From Nitrospirales bacterium (GTDB lineage Bacteria; Nitrospirota; Nitrospiria; Nitrospirales; UBA8639): a DNA stretch of 64,000 nt. Positions 1 to 6,511 of this stretch are shown here, piece after piece. The notes under the pieces were generated by a model. The model did not search any database. It worked only from the letters and a program-made list of their open reading frames with translations, and had not been told where the DNA came from. The stretch is from NCBI GenBank assembly GCA_021604105.1, contig BQIW01000002.1, forward strand, positions 1 to 64,000, given 5' to 3'. The first letter of the stretch is position 1. Every line of letters begins with the position of its first letter. The position numbers and the translations under genes are program-made.

Positions 1-2
1 AT

Positions 3-110
3 GAGCTTGAGACCTTGCTCAGGCACTGTCGCAAACATCGCCAACGCTCACGGATGACCACGCTGGAAATGCTCGAAGCGGGCTTCGATCCGAAACTCCA
101 CAGGGGATAA
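3..110 (+). CDS. C-terminal fragment of an unidentified protein (cut by window edge)
   Basis: An open frame runs from the left edge to a TAA stop and encodes 35 residues ending in FDPKLHRG. It is basic and rich in Arg and His. It could be the tail of a chromosomal gene or of a transposase. I do not recognise the family, and the frame may also be non-coding. Confidence 0.25.
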   Translation, partial: ELETLLRHCRKHRQRSRMTTLEMLEAGFDPKLHRG

Positions 111-169
111 GGCCAAGGCTTAGCTTAACAGCTATGGGCCGAAACCCGGCGACTTAAAAACCACGAATC

Positions 170-1372
170 ATGCAACCTGCACCACTTCAAAGACATTCGT
201 TCTCACATTTTGAGATGTCCGAAGAGCGCGGCTTTTTGCCTGTCCCCGACCCTCTTTCTTCCTGTTCTCTCTGCCCTGAGTTGGAATGGCTCGGGCAGCA
301 ACTGCCAAAGCTACTTGCGGCCCGCCAACTCCGGAACACCATCCCCACGATGCAGGAACTCATTCCCCGCAAGAAGGACGACTGGACCCTCGCCACCTAC
401 CGTTACGCCAATCGCATCCTTTCCTTTGCCGCGCATGGCTACATTTGGGAAAATCCGGACCACCCCCTCGACCGTCTCCCGGCCAACCTGGCCGTGCCCT
501 GGTGTGAGGTGTCACGCCGGTTAGGCCGACCTCCCGTTTTGTCGTATGCCTCCTATGCCCTGGACAACTGGCGTCGTCTCGATCCTAAACGCCCCATCGA
601 ACTCGATAATATCGTATTGCTGCAAAACTTTCTGGGTGGATTGGATGAAGAGTGGTTCGTGGCCGTCCACGTGGACATTGAAGCGAAAGCGGGCCCGGCC
701 ATGGCCGCCATTCTTCGCGCGCAGGAAGCTGCTGAACGGGATCATGCCGATGGAGTAACGAATGAATTATCTTCTTTAGGCTCAACACTGGAAGGCATGT
801 GCCGGACGCTGGCTCGCATGCCCGAGCGGTGTGATCCTTATATGTATTATCACCGTGTGAGACCGTTTATTCACGGCTGGAAAAACAATCCGGCTCTTCC
901 CAATGGGCTCGTGTATGAGGGTGTGGAAGAGTACCGGGGAGAACCGCAATATTACAGAGGAGAAACCGGAGCCCAAAGCACGATTATACCCACGCTGGAT
1001 GCCGCACTAGGCATTACCCACGCGGAAGATCCCTTAACTGTGTATCTCGCCGAGATGCGCCATTACATGCCGCCTGCCCACCGCGCCTTTCTCGAACGGT
1101 TGGAACATCAACAGGACCATGCCGGCCGTCCCTTGCTGTCCGGATATAGTATGGATCACAAATCCAACAAGCCCGACTTATGGCAAGCCTATCACGAATG
1201 TGTACAACTTCTGGCACGGTTTCGTGCCACACATCTGGACTATGCCGCGACCTATATTCATCAGCAAAGCGAGAAACAATCCACTAATCCCACCTCCGTA
1301 GGCACCGGCGGCACCCCGTTTATGGAATACCTGAAGAAACACCTGGAAGAAACAAAGCCAATCGGGCAGTGA
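170..1372 (+). CDS. Indoleamine 2,3-dioxygenase family heme protein
   Basis: The family opens the indole ring of tryptophan with O2 to give N-formylkynurenine, using a heme cofactor in the cytosol. Seen here: a 400-residue protein of typical IDO length; the block RPFIHGWKNNP (about 231-241) followed by YRGETGAQS (about 262-270); YMPPAHRAFL (about 299-308); FRATHLDYAA (351-360), in which His355 sits where the proximal heme ligand lies in IDO; and the late glycine-rich GTGGTPFMEYL (about 378-388). The start is uncertain. ATG at 170 has little Shine-Dalgarno support, and an in-frame ATG at 215 (MSEERG) would also leave the fold intact. No other kynurenine-pathway gene is adjacent, although nadC (quinolinate to NAD) lies at 57.5 kb. 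Family assignment is firm; the substrate is inferred. Confidence 0.9.
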   Translation: MQPAPLQRHSFSHFEMSEERGFLPVPDPLSSCSLCPELEWLGQQLPKLLAARQLRNTIPTMQELIPRKKDDWTLATYRYANRILSFAAHGYIWENPDHPLDRLPANLAVPWCEVSRRLGRPPVLSYASYALDNWRRLDPKRPIELDNIVLLQNFLGGLDEEWFVAVHVDIEAKAGPAMAAILRAQEAAERDHADGVTNELSSLGSTLEGMCRTLARMPERCDPYMYYHRVRPFIHGWKNNPALPNGLVYEGVEEYRGEPQYYRGETGAQSTIIPTLDAALGITHAEDPLTVYLAEMRHYMPPAHRAFLERLEHQQDHAGRPLLSGYSMDHKSNKPDLWQAYHECVQLLARFRATHLDYAATYIHQQSEKQSTNPTSVGTGGTPFMEYLKKHLEETKPIGQ

Positions 1373-1486
1373 TCCAGCGTGTAAACCCCTTATTGGGTCA
1401 ACCGCTCATCCAGTGCCCTCCCTCCAACATCGAACCGCCACGGCCCCCTTCAACCCCGTCAGCATACTTTCCGACAACTGCGGTCC

Positions 1487-1590
1487 GCTGAACTGATCAT
1501 GTTTCAGCGGCGGGCGCCCCGAGAAGCTGAGCTGGCGCGACATGGGAAACGAGCCCGGGGCGCCCTTTCGTCTGCAAAAATTTGTTAGAC
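1487..1590 (-). other. attC-like recombination site following the SIR2 cassette
   Basis: On the minus strand the site begins GTCTAAC (1590-1584), a match to RYYYAAC, and ends GTTCAGC (1493-1487), six of seven to GTTRRRY. Inside, GGGCGCCCC and GGGGCGCCC form a 9-bp stem, extended by CAG/CTG. The TAA stop of the SIR2-like gene (1585-1587) is embedded in the first simple site, a common arrangement in integron cassettes. The distal simple site is degenerate, so the site may be inactive. Confidence 0.5.
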
Positions 1591-2556
1591 AGCGCGAACG
1601 CCAGGATACCCAGCTGACACCCACTGATCGAAGGTCTGCGGAATCGGGACGATGCCACATTCGTAGTCAAAAGAGAGTTGGGCTGCAGTCACGGCAGCGT
1701 CCGGAGCGACCACAGTCAGCTTGCCCCCAACCCCCGCGATCACTCTTAGGAGAGCATCGTAAGATTGCCGATCAGTCAAGCCAAACCGATAGCCGATTGC
1801 AACAAGGTGCTCAACGTCATGCAAACGCTTCAATGCGGCGTCATATGCGGCCCTCACATACGCCCCCGCAAGCCCACTTGCTTTGTTGGGAACCGGGGCT
1901 ATGAAGCGCCTGTCTGGACGCGAGTACAAAAGGCCTTGCTCTCCCTTCGTGAATGGTAAGAACAAATCGACATTCGTATCCGGGTCAAACACAAATGCCA
2001 CCTTGTCCTTTATGGTCAGCCATTCAGTACCGAAACTGTCTGGTGAACTGACATCGAACTCTCGCGGGTAGAGGTATAGCGAGCCATGCAGGTGCACAAC
2101 GACCGCAGATGAACGTTCAGATAGGCGGCCGATCGCTGATGGGTATGCCGTAACCGCCGGAACTCCGAAACCGTCGGTCGGTGCCCACCTTCCGAGGCGC
2201 ATCAAGCCCTGTTCTACAAGTCCGTCATAGTTGAACGTAAGATATGTCTCAGCGGGCAGGTCCGTGAGGAACTGGTACAGATTCGAACTTGGGTCGTCAG
2301 CCGCACGACGACCAGGGCAATGGTCGGCGCTCTGAATCGCGTCAACGAGTCGCGCGATCGGTTGATTATCCGACCGCCCGATTGCTTCCTGGAAAGCAGC
2401 TTCGACGCCCAAGGAGGTGTTGTACGAAGAATCGAAGCACAGACCGACTAATTCGTCGCCAAGAGGATACGGCCCGCAGATGCCCTCATCCGCCGGACGG
2501 AAATATGCGTTCGCCGTCCGTGAAAACCCTGCGCCGAGAAGGTAGGCGGTGGTCAA
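1585..2556 (-). CDS. SIR2-like domain protein, candidate NAD-consuming defence effector
   Basis: A 323-residue stand-alone protein of the SIR2-like family. The nucleotide-binding start LLGAGFSR (about 6-13), the TFNYDGLVE block with Asn109, HLHGS with His157, and a late VAIGYRFGLTD block followed by LTVVAP give the family's Rossmann outline. In characterised SIR2-type antiphage proteins (ThsA, DSR and pAgo-associated SIR2) the corresponding Asn and His are needed for NAD+ hydrolysis; both are present here. The start is TTG at 2556, because a TAG stop lies two codons upstream and no ATG precedes the glycine-rich loop. The stop lies inside an attC simple site, so this looks like a gene cassette. 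The next cassette upstream encodes an RX4H HEPN-like protein. A role in abortive infection is inferred from family and context only. Confidence 0.8.
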   Translation of the reverse strand: MTTAYLLGAGFSRTANAYFRPADEGICGPYPLGDELVGLCFDSSYNTSLGVEAAFQEAIGRSDNQPIARLVDAIQSADHCPGRRAADDPSSNLYQFLTDLPAETYLTFNYDGLVEQGLMRLGRWAPTDGFGVPAVTAYPSAIGRLSERSSAVVVHLHGSLYLYPREFDVSSPDSFGTEWLTIKDKVAFVFDPDTNVDLFLPFTKGEQGLLYSRPDRRFIAPVPNKASGLAGAYVRAAYDAALKRLHDVEHLVAIGYRFGLTDRQSYDALLRVIAGVGGKLTVVAPDAAVTAAQLSFDYECGIVPIPQTFDQWVSAGYPGVRAV

Positions 2557-2573
2557 ATTCTAGGCCTCGCGCT

Positions 2574-2663
2574 GTCTAACTGTCAGCTCAGACGCCGCCA
2601 ATTGAAGTGAGGGAACACAAAATCGTAGCGATTTGGCAGCCGTTCCGGAGCTGATTGTTAAGT
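2574..2663 (-). other. attC site between the HEPN-like and SIR2-like cassettes
   Basis: This is the clearest recombination site here. On the minus strand it starts ACTTAAC (2663-2657, RYYYAAC) and ends GTTAGAC (2580-2574, GTTRRRY). The arms fold back: TAAC-AA-TCAGCTC on one side pairs with GAGCTGA-CA-GTTA on the other, including a perfect 7-bp TCAGCTC/GAGCTGA inner stem. It is 90 bp long, within the usual attC range. It starts 15 bases after the HEPN-like stop and ends 17 bases before the SIR2-like start. Confidence 0.75.
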
Positions 2664-2678
2664 TTTTTTTGTCTCATG

Positions 2679-3242
2679 TTACGATAGGTAGAGCGGGGGT
2701 GGCATACGAGCCGCAGGCTGATTGAGGTTTGGAAAAGCAGGACGTTCCGTCTTTTTATTGGCCTCATGCAATACCCATATGAGTAGGTTTGACGCGTATT
2801 CGAAGTACGCGAACTGAGCTTGAAGATGTTCGACCGAAACATGACGAACACTCATTCCTCGTAGGTCTTTCACGACTTCGTTCAGTTTCGCGATTTCTTC
2901 AAAGTTTGCAAAAGCAAGCTGCCCAGTGTTGTCATTCCACCAGATGCAGTGGGAATACTGGTTTCGAATTTTCATGCAGTGACGGATCGCACCGAGGCCC
3001 ATCTCGAACTGGGTCCCAAGTTCGAGTGCTCGGTAGGCTTGACGACCGAATGCGTCCGCGATGTCGACGCGCTGCGTTTCTCCGCGCGCGCGGAACATTG
3101 CTTTCAGTACTGTGTCCATATCCTCACGCGCGGACTTGACGCAGTTCATGAGGGCAAGCTCTAGATCGGTATAGCCAGCTAAAATCCGACCAATGATGGC
3201 CGCTTCGGCCGGAAATTCAGCAAAGGCTTGGGAAATGTTCAT
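2679..3242 (-). CDS. HEPN-like RX4H protein in a gene cassette
   Basis: A 187-residue, mostly helical protein that I cannot place in a named family. It carries IRNQYSHC near residue 92. This Arg-Asn-X3-His arrangement is the RX4-6H motif that supplies the catalytic Arg and His of HEPN ribonucleases. Conserved aromatic residues follow (CIWW). The ATG at 3242 is the natural start. The gene sits between two attC sites (3274-3360 upstream, 2574-2663 downstream), so it forms a one-gene cassette just ahead of the SIR2-like cassette. HEPN proteins often act as toxins or antiphage RNases. The motif alone is short and could occur by chance, so the activity is a hypothesis. Confidence 0.6.
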   Translation of the reverse strand: MNISQAFAEFPAEAAIIGRILAGYTDLELALMNCVKSAREDMDTVLKAMFRARGETQRVDIADAFGRQAYRALELGTQFEMGLGAIRHCMKIRNQYSHCIWWNDNTGQLAFANFEEIAKLNEVVKDLRGMSVRHVSVEHLQAQFAYFEYASNLLIWVLHEANKKTERPAFPNLNQPAARMPPPLYLS

Positions 3243-3273
3243 AGCGAAAGCGGCTCAATGGTGAATGGTTTTG

Positions 3274-3360
3274 GCCTAACGACTTGCCGATAACCCGCGC
3301 GGAGGAAGCAAAGCAACGAGGGAACCGCATAGCGTCGGAAGGTTCATTGGCGTGTTAGAT
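3274..3360 (-). other. attC site upstream of the HEPN-like cassette
   Basis: On the minus strand it starts ATCTAAC (3360-3354) and ends GTTAGGC (3280-3274), full matches to RYYYAAC and GTTRRRY. The next bases on each arm are partly complementary (GCCAATGAACC against GGTTATCGGC), with the unpaired bases expected of attC. Length is 87 bp. It should mark the end of a preceding cassette whose gene would lie above 3360, but that side is occupied by a transposase remnant. Confidence 0.65.
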
Positions 3361-3487
3361 TCTCCAGTGAAAGCGTATAACAGCTTGCCATGACCCGATT
3401 ACAAATGATGCAAGAGTACAAACGAGGAAACGGGGTCAGGTCGCGATTCAAGAAAAATGGGTGTGCACACAAAGAGGTTATGTCCAT

Positions 3488-3532
3488 AACTACGGGTTCT
3501 TATTCTTGCGAAGAATAACCCCTACCGTAGTT
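3488..3532. repeat. Two-tier perfect hairpin at the end of the transposase remnant
   Basis: Outer arms AACTACGG (3488-3495) and CCGTAGTT (3525-3532) and inner arms TTATTCTT (3500-3507) and AAGAATAA (3511-3518) are each perfectly complementary, with a 3-base loop (GCG). The hairpin overlaps the last codons and stop of the RAYT-like fragment. Hairpins near element ends are recognised by Y1/HUH transposases of the IS200 and RAYT groups, so this may be an element end or REP-like structure. That role is inferred. Confidence 0.5.
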
Positions 3533-3882
3533 GGGTGCAATGTATGGTACTCTCCGTTTTCTCTTTGGCTATATGCTCCTGTTTTGTGGGCGGCAATGAT
3601 CGCTGTTTTCCGGTCTTTCACTTGCGCTGCAATCTCAGACAACGGCTTTGCCAGCGGTCGCTTTTGCTGCTTTGGAATATTTAAATCATCTTGTTCCGTC
3701 CCAATCTTTTTCTGCATTTCAGCCACGAAAGCTTCATCTCCCAAATAAATTTGGCGCGAAAACATTTTGCATTTGGAAATTCTAAACGGAGTGGTCTTGT
3801 CATCGAAGTGCAGGCTTATTTGTGCAATGTCTCTTTCCCCAGTAACCCTCATTGGTCCGACCTTTGGCATCTGGTAACTCAC
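3490..3882 (-). pseudogene. RAYT-type (REP-associated tyrosine) transposase, C-terminal remnant
   Basis: From about residue 38 the frame reads like the C-terminal part of RAYT transposases: IYLGDEAFVAEMQ, an Ile-Pro-Lys-Gln stretch, then a helix-turn-helix ending HPTTVGVILRKNK. The catalytic Y1 domain (HUH and tyrosine motifs) is absent, and the first ~37 residues do not fit the family. The nominal GTG start overlaps the upstream gene's stop and is probably not real. A motif that I recall as common beside such transposases, GGGGTCAGGTCGCGA, lies about 55 bp downstream near 3433-3447. The element seems to have inserted between an attC site and its former gene and then decayed. Confidence 0.6.
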
Positions 3883-4865
3883 GCAGAGGAAGCCTCGAGG
3901 TTACGCGCTACGAGTGTAAGGGTGGCGAATACACGGTTATTGAAAATTTTAATCAGACTTGGGAGGCGCAAGTTTATCTTGTCTTCACCCCCATAAAATA
4001 GATTTCGATTCACGTATTTTTCCAAACGTCCGTTCGGACCGCGATCGGGAAGGAGTACGTACTTCTCGACTATGCGACTTGATTCTACCACTTGATATAC
4101 CTTCGGAATGTCATCCAGCAAACCATCGTGAATAATATGGTTCCGGTACGTTTCGATCTCGATGATCTCGTCGCAGGATTCGAAGACTGTACCTGGAGCA
4201 TTGCCAATCGAGATGTGCTTCCTATTTCCGAATAGTATCTTGTTAGACCTGAGCCTTGGATAAGCCTCAAAGCCGCCTCTTTGAAGGTGATCTACCTCGT
4301 ATGTCAGCTTAGTAACATAGTCAAGAAGACTATGAAGGCGAATAAAGATGAAGCCCAATACTGCATGGATTTTAGTCACCACAGGCGAAGTAAACAAACG
4401 AACTCCATCCTGCTCTGTAACGGGTGAATATAACAAAACATCAAGATTGAGAGCACGGTAGAACTCCCCTCGAAGATGAGTAATTTCTTTGGTACATTCC
4501 TGAATGTTCGAAACCAACTTACCACAGTCAATAAGATACAGGAGCCGATTTATATCCCTTTTTGAACCGGCGATTTTTAACACTTGTTCAAATTTTGCTT
4601 TTGGCAACGACGACTCTGAATTCAATCCCGTCGAGAAGGCGAAATTTGGCGCAAGACACCGGGCTTTATGGTATTCCTCAAGAGTTCCAAAGACGGCACC
4701 AGCCAAGGCATCATACATACGCACGCAGATCCCCTCAACTTCAAACGATCCGTCGTCGATACTTGATACCCATGCCCCTTGGGGATCTAAAAGGAACACA
4801 ACCTCGTCCTTTTTCGTAGGACCGTCTGACGGTACCCCCTTTAGTGTGAGATATACCCCATTCAT
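3879..4865 (-). CDS. Large RX4H (HEPN-like) protein of unknown function
   Basis: About 328 residues from ATG 4865 (the frame extends to a TTG at 4895; GAGAG precedes the ATG). I do not recognise the family. In the C-terminal half it has IIEIETYRNHIIHDG, in which RNHIIH is an RX4H motif like that of HEPN ribonucleases and of HEPN-like scaffold proteins. It follows a long helical segment (VVTKIHAVLGFIFIRL onward). The N-terminal half looks beta-rich. No signal peptide or membrane segment is evident. Its base composition is more AT-rich than the neighbouring SIR2 cassette. It may be an effector in the accessory island. Together with the 2679-3242 gene it makes two RX4H proteins within 2.2 kb. 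Confidence 0.55.
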   Translation of the reverse strand: MNGVYLTLKGVPSDGPTKKDEVVFLLDPQGAWVSSIDDGSFEVEGICVRMYDALAGAVFGTLEEYHKARCLAPNFAFSTGLNSESSLPKAKFEQVLKIAGSKRDINRLLYLIDCGKLVSNIQECTKEITHLRGEFYRALNLDVLLYSPVTEQDGVRLFTSPVVTKIHAVLGFIFIRLHSLLDYVTKLTYEVDHLQRGGFEAYPRLRSNKILFGNRKHISIGNAPGTVFESCDEIIEIETYRNHIIHDGLLDDIPKVYQVVESSRIVEKYVLLPDRGPNGRLEKYVNRNLFYGGEDKINLRLPSLIKIFNNRVFATLTLVARNLEASSA

Positions 4866-5288
4866 TCGAATCTCTCGGCGGTTGACACGAAACAATTCGC
4901 AAGGAATTCTGGTGGTAACTGCCGGCAGATTTGCATAAGAGCTGGAACAACACCTTTCTGTCTGCCCAACATGCCATCACTGCATTTGAAAAACCCGATA
5001 TTGCGATAATTGTTCACTCAGGGCAGGACACCCTAATTCTTTTTTTGTATATCCGCGAATCACCAGCGCCACACAAAGAAGCCGACCTCAATGTAAGGGA
5101 TTCTTGAACAAGGGAAGAATAATGTCAAGAAATCTTCGATGGGTATTCAGATGAATAGTTGAGGAAGGCAGAGATCATTCAGAATTTATGACTCTGGCTT
5201 TACAGCTTACGATCTGTATTGGAAATCCTTTTGACGTTTAACAGGAAAAAAGCTCTGGTAGGTAAATGCATCGCACGTATGTACCCAG
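4866..5288. other. 423-bp spacer, no gene recognised
   Basis: Short frames only, none with a ribosome-binding site or recognisable family. The part downstream of the small antitoxin-like gene (5289) was searched for a partner toxin and none was found. No attC pair meeting both consensus ends was seen. Confidence 0.5.
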
Positions 5289-5471
5289 TCACAACTCGAG
5301 CCGACGCTTGACCTGGTCATGCGAAATGCCTTTTCCCGCATCAAGGTCAGCCAAGCCTGCATCAATCTTGGCGAGAAAGACAAGTCGTTCGATAGCCTCG
5401 TCATGGGTCGCATCAGATGGCAAATTCTCCAAGGACTCCAGAATGCGGTCTCGTATAGTTTCAGATGACAT
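5289..5471 (-). CDS. Small antitoxin-like protein without a visible toxin
   Basis: A 60-residue acidic protein with ATG at 5471. It resembles the short antitoxins found beside RelE/ParE-type toxins: an N-terminal helix, then AIERLVFLAKIDAGLADL, then KGISHDQVKRRL, where the ISHDEV-like motif marks the DNA- or toxin-binding tail. Such antitoxins normally overlap or abut a toxin gene immediately downstream, but the next ~80 bases encode no toxin start. It may be an orphan left after loss of its partner, or may act alone. It lies between attC-like half-site A and the RX4H gene. Confidence 0.55.
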   Translation of the reverse strand: MSSETIRDRILESLENLPSDATHDEAIERLVFLAKIDAGLADLDAGKGISHDQVKRRLEL

Positions 5472-5521
5472 GTTCCAGTTATACCTTTCCCCTACCGCGA
5501 ATTATACTGTCAGAAGCGTCC

Positions 5522-5571
5522 GCCTAACGAAGTCCGCAGTTGTTTGGCGGTCTGGAGGCCCGTCGATTCGA
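5522..5571 (-). repeat. attC-like half-site A (50 bp)
   Basis: The plus strand begins GCCTAAC; on the minus strand this is GTTAGGC, a full match to the terminal GTTRRRY site of attC. It is followed by GTCCGCAGTTG and a CCCGTCGATTCGA block. A related copy with 38 of 50 bases identical lies at 6258-6307 in the same orientation. The opposite RYYYAAC arm is not found, so this is a half or decayed site. Confidence 0.5.
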
Positions 5572-5679
5572 GCCACGCGTTCCGCTGCCACAGGTGGCTA
5601 ACGGAGGACTCCAGACACAAATTCGGTTCAGGAGTGGGCGACTAAAAGGCGATCCGCTTCAAGCGGCGATTCTCCTGTT

Positions 5680-5934
5680 TTATTCATAGGGTGTCCACAT
5701 TCGGATGATTTTTACAGTTTTGATGTCGTCGAGAACTTGGTAGATGAGACGATACTGAATATTGATTCTTCGGGAGCACGCTCCCGCAAGGTCTCCAACA
5801 AGCTTCACATAGGACGGTGAGGTTTGGTAGGGATATTTGGACAAAATTTCGAGAAGTTTTTGTGCTTGGGGCTTAAGACGAGACCGCGAAACCTTTTTCG
5901 CATCGCGCCTGGCCTGACTGATTGTTATAGACAA
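5680..5934 (-). CDS. yoeB: YoeB/Txe-family toxin, probably frameshifted at its 5' end
   Basis: Members are ribosome-dependent mRNA endonucleases of the RelE fold. The frame has AKKVSRSRLKPQAQKLLEIL, then KLVGDLAGACSRRINIQYRL, and ends IIRMWTPYE, which is typical of the family's catalytic C-terminus. The predicted start is an unusual TTG at 5934 with no clear Shine-Dalgarno. In the +1 frame, a GTG overlapping the antitoxin stop (GTGA) would read V-S-W-T-L-V-Y, the family's usual N-terminus, before breaking off. One extra A near 5924-5927 would explain both. The toxin may therefore be inactive, or the sequence may hold an error. It is 9 bp downstream of the antitoxin gene. Confidence 0.8.
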   Translation of the reverse strand: MSITISQARRDAKKVSRSRLKPQAQKLLEILSKYPYQTSPSYVKLVGDLAGACSRRINIQYRLIYQVLDDIKTVKIIRMWTPYE

Positions 5935-5943
5935 GCGTCCAAC

Positions 5944-6186
5944 TCACCATGCAAGTTCCGTTTTGCATTTGTCAGCCGGCGTCTTTAATCCTTTGACTAG
6001 CGATTCACGCATGCCGGGAATCGACGTGAGATATAGCGTTTCCTGGATGGCACGCCAATCATCTTCCGACACGAGGACAGCGGAATGGCGTTTACCGGTA
6101 ATCTGAATCGGCTCATGCGTATCCGCGATATCGTCAAGCAGCGCGTAGAGCTGCTTGCGGGCTTCCGTGACAGTGATGCTTGTCAT
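5944..6186 (-). CDS. yefM: YefM/Phd-family antitoxin
   Basis: 80 residues starting MTSITVTEARKQLYALLDDI, the Phd/YefM N-terminal DNA-binding fold, followed by HSAVLVSEDDWRAIQETLYL, a hallmark of YefM. These antitoxins neutralise the cognate YoeB toxin and repress their own operon. The ATG at 6186 is preceded by GGAGAT, so the 65 further residues open upstream are not part of the protein. It is co-directional with and just ahead of the YoeB gene. The pair lies between two attC-like half-sites, as expected for a toxin-antitoxin cassette. Confidence 0.88.
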   Translation of the reverse strand: MTSITVTEARKQLYALLDDIADTHEPIQITGKRHSAVLVSEDDWRAIQETLYLTSIPGMRESLVKGLKTPADKCKTELAW

Positions 6187-6511
6187 CGTGATATCTCCAT
6201 CAGATTGCGTACGAATTAACGTGCGCCATTTGCCCCACTGGGTCAAGTGCCCATATTGGCCAACGGCGTCCGCAGCTGACCGGCGAGCCGGAAGCCCGTC
6301 GATTCGACCTGTCTGCGTGCGTTCATGCGGAGACAAGTACCACCCGCTTGTAACTGCAGGAGGCATCACTTGGACTGGCATCCTGAGCTAAGGGCCAAGG
6401 ATCTGTGCCCAGTTCAAAAAACCCCTCAGCTCAGCGCGATCCTCCGTTTCCCTCAGGATGACATTGCTTCTCAGTGTGTGTTTTGCCCGTTAAAAGCATC
6501 CTCCCTGCCGC
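6187..6511. other. 325-bp spacer ahead of the toxin-antitoxin genes
   Basis: Contains the attC-like half-site at 6258-6307 and presumably the promoter of the YefM-YoeB pair. The remainder up to the end of the acyl-CoA dehydrogenase gene has no credible gene. It probably holds the junction between the accessory island and the core chromosome. Confidence 0.4.
6258..6307 (-). repeat. attC-like half-site B (50 bp)
   Basis: Direct repeat of half-site A (38/50 identical, same orientation). It shares GTCCGCAG and CCCGTCGATTCGA. Its terminal simple site is GGCCAAC (minus strand GTTGGCC), one mismatch from GTTRRRY. It lies upstream of the YefM gene in the reading direction, where the attC of a preceding cassette would be. 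Confidence 0.4.

Larger units (their letters stand above)
1487..6310 (-). mobile_element. Integrase-less attC cassette cluster (CALIN-like island)
   Basis: All credible genes from about 6.2 kb down to 1.6 kb lie on the minus strand. Three sites have the attC architecture (RYYYAAC ... GTTRRRY with inner complementary arms), and two 50-bp half-sites recur further along. Gene order in the reading direction: YefM/YoeB pair, small antitoxin-like ORF, large RX4H protein, RAYT-transposase remnant, HEPN-like protein, SIR2-like protein. No tyrosine-recombinase integrase (IntI) is visible in the window. This matches what is known as a CALIN element. The boundaries are approximate, and the middle part (3.4-5.5 kb) lacks clear attC sites and may be rearranged. 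Confidence 0.6.

Noticed and set aside
4964-5018. Possible extra attC (GCCCAAC ... GTTCACT)
   Set aside because: Only one end fits the consensus and the arms are not convincingly complementary.
6187-6381. 65-residue N-terminal extension of the YefM-like antitoxin
   Set aside because: It covers the attC-like half-site and lacks antitoxin features; ATG 6186 has a good Shine-Dalgarno and begins the conserved MTSITVTEA.
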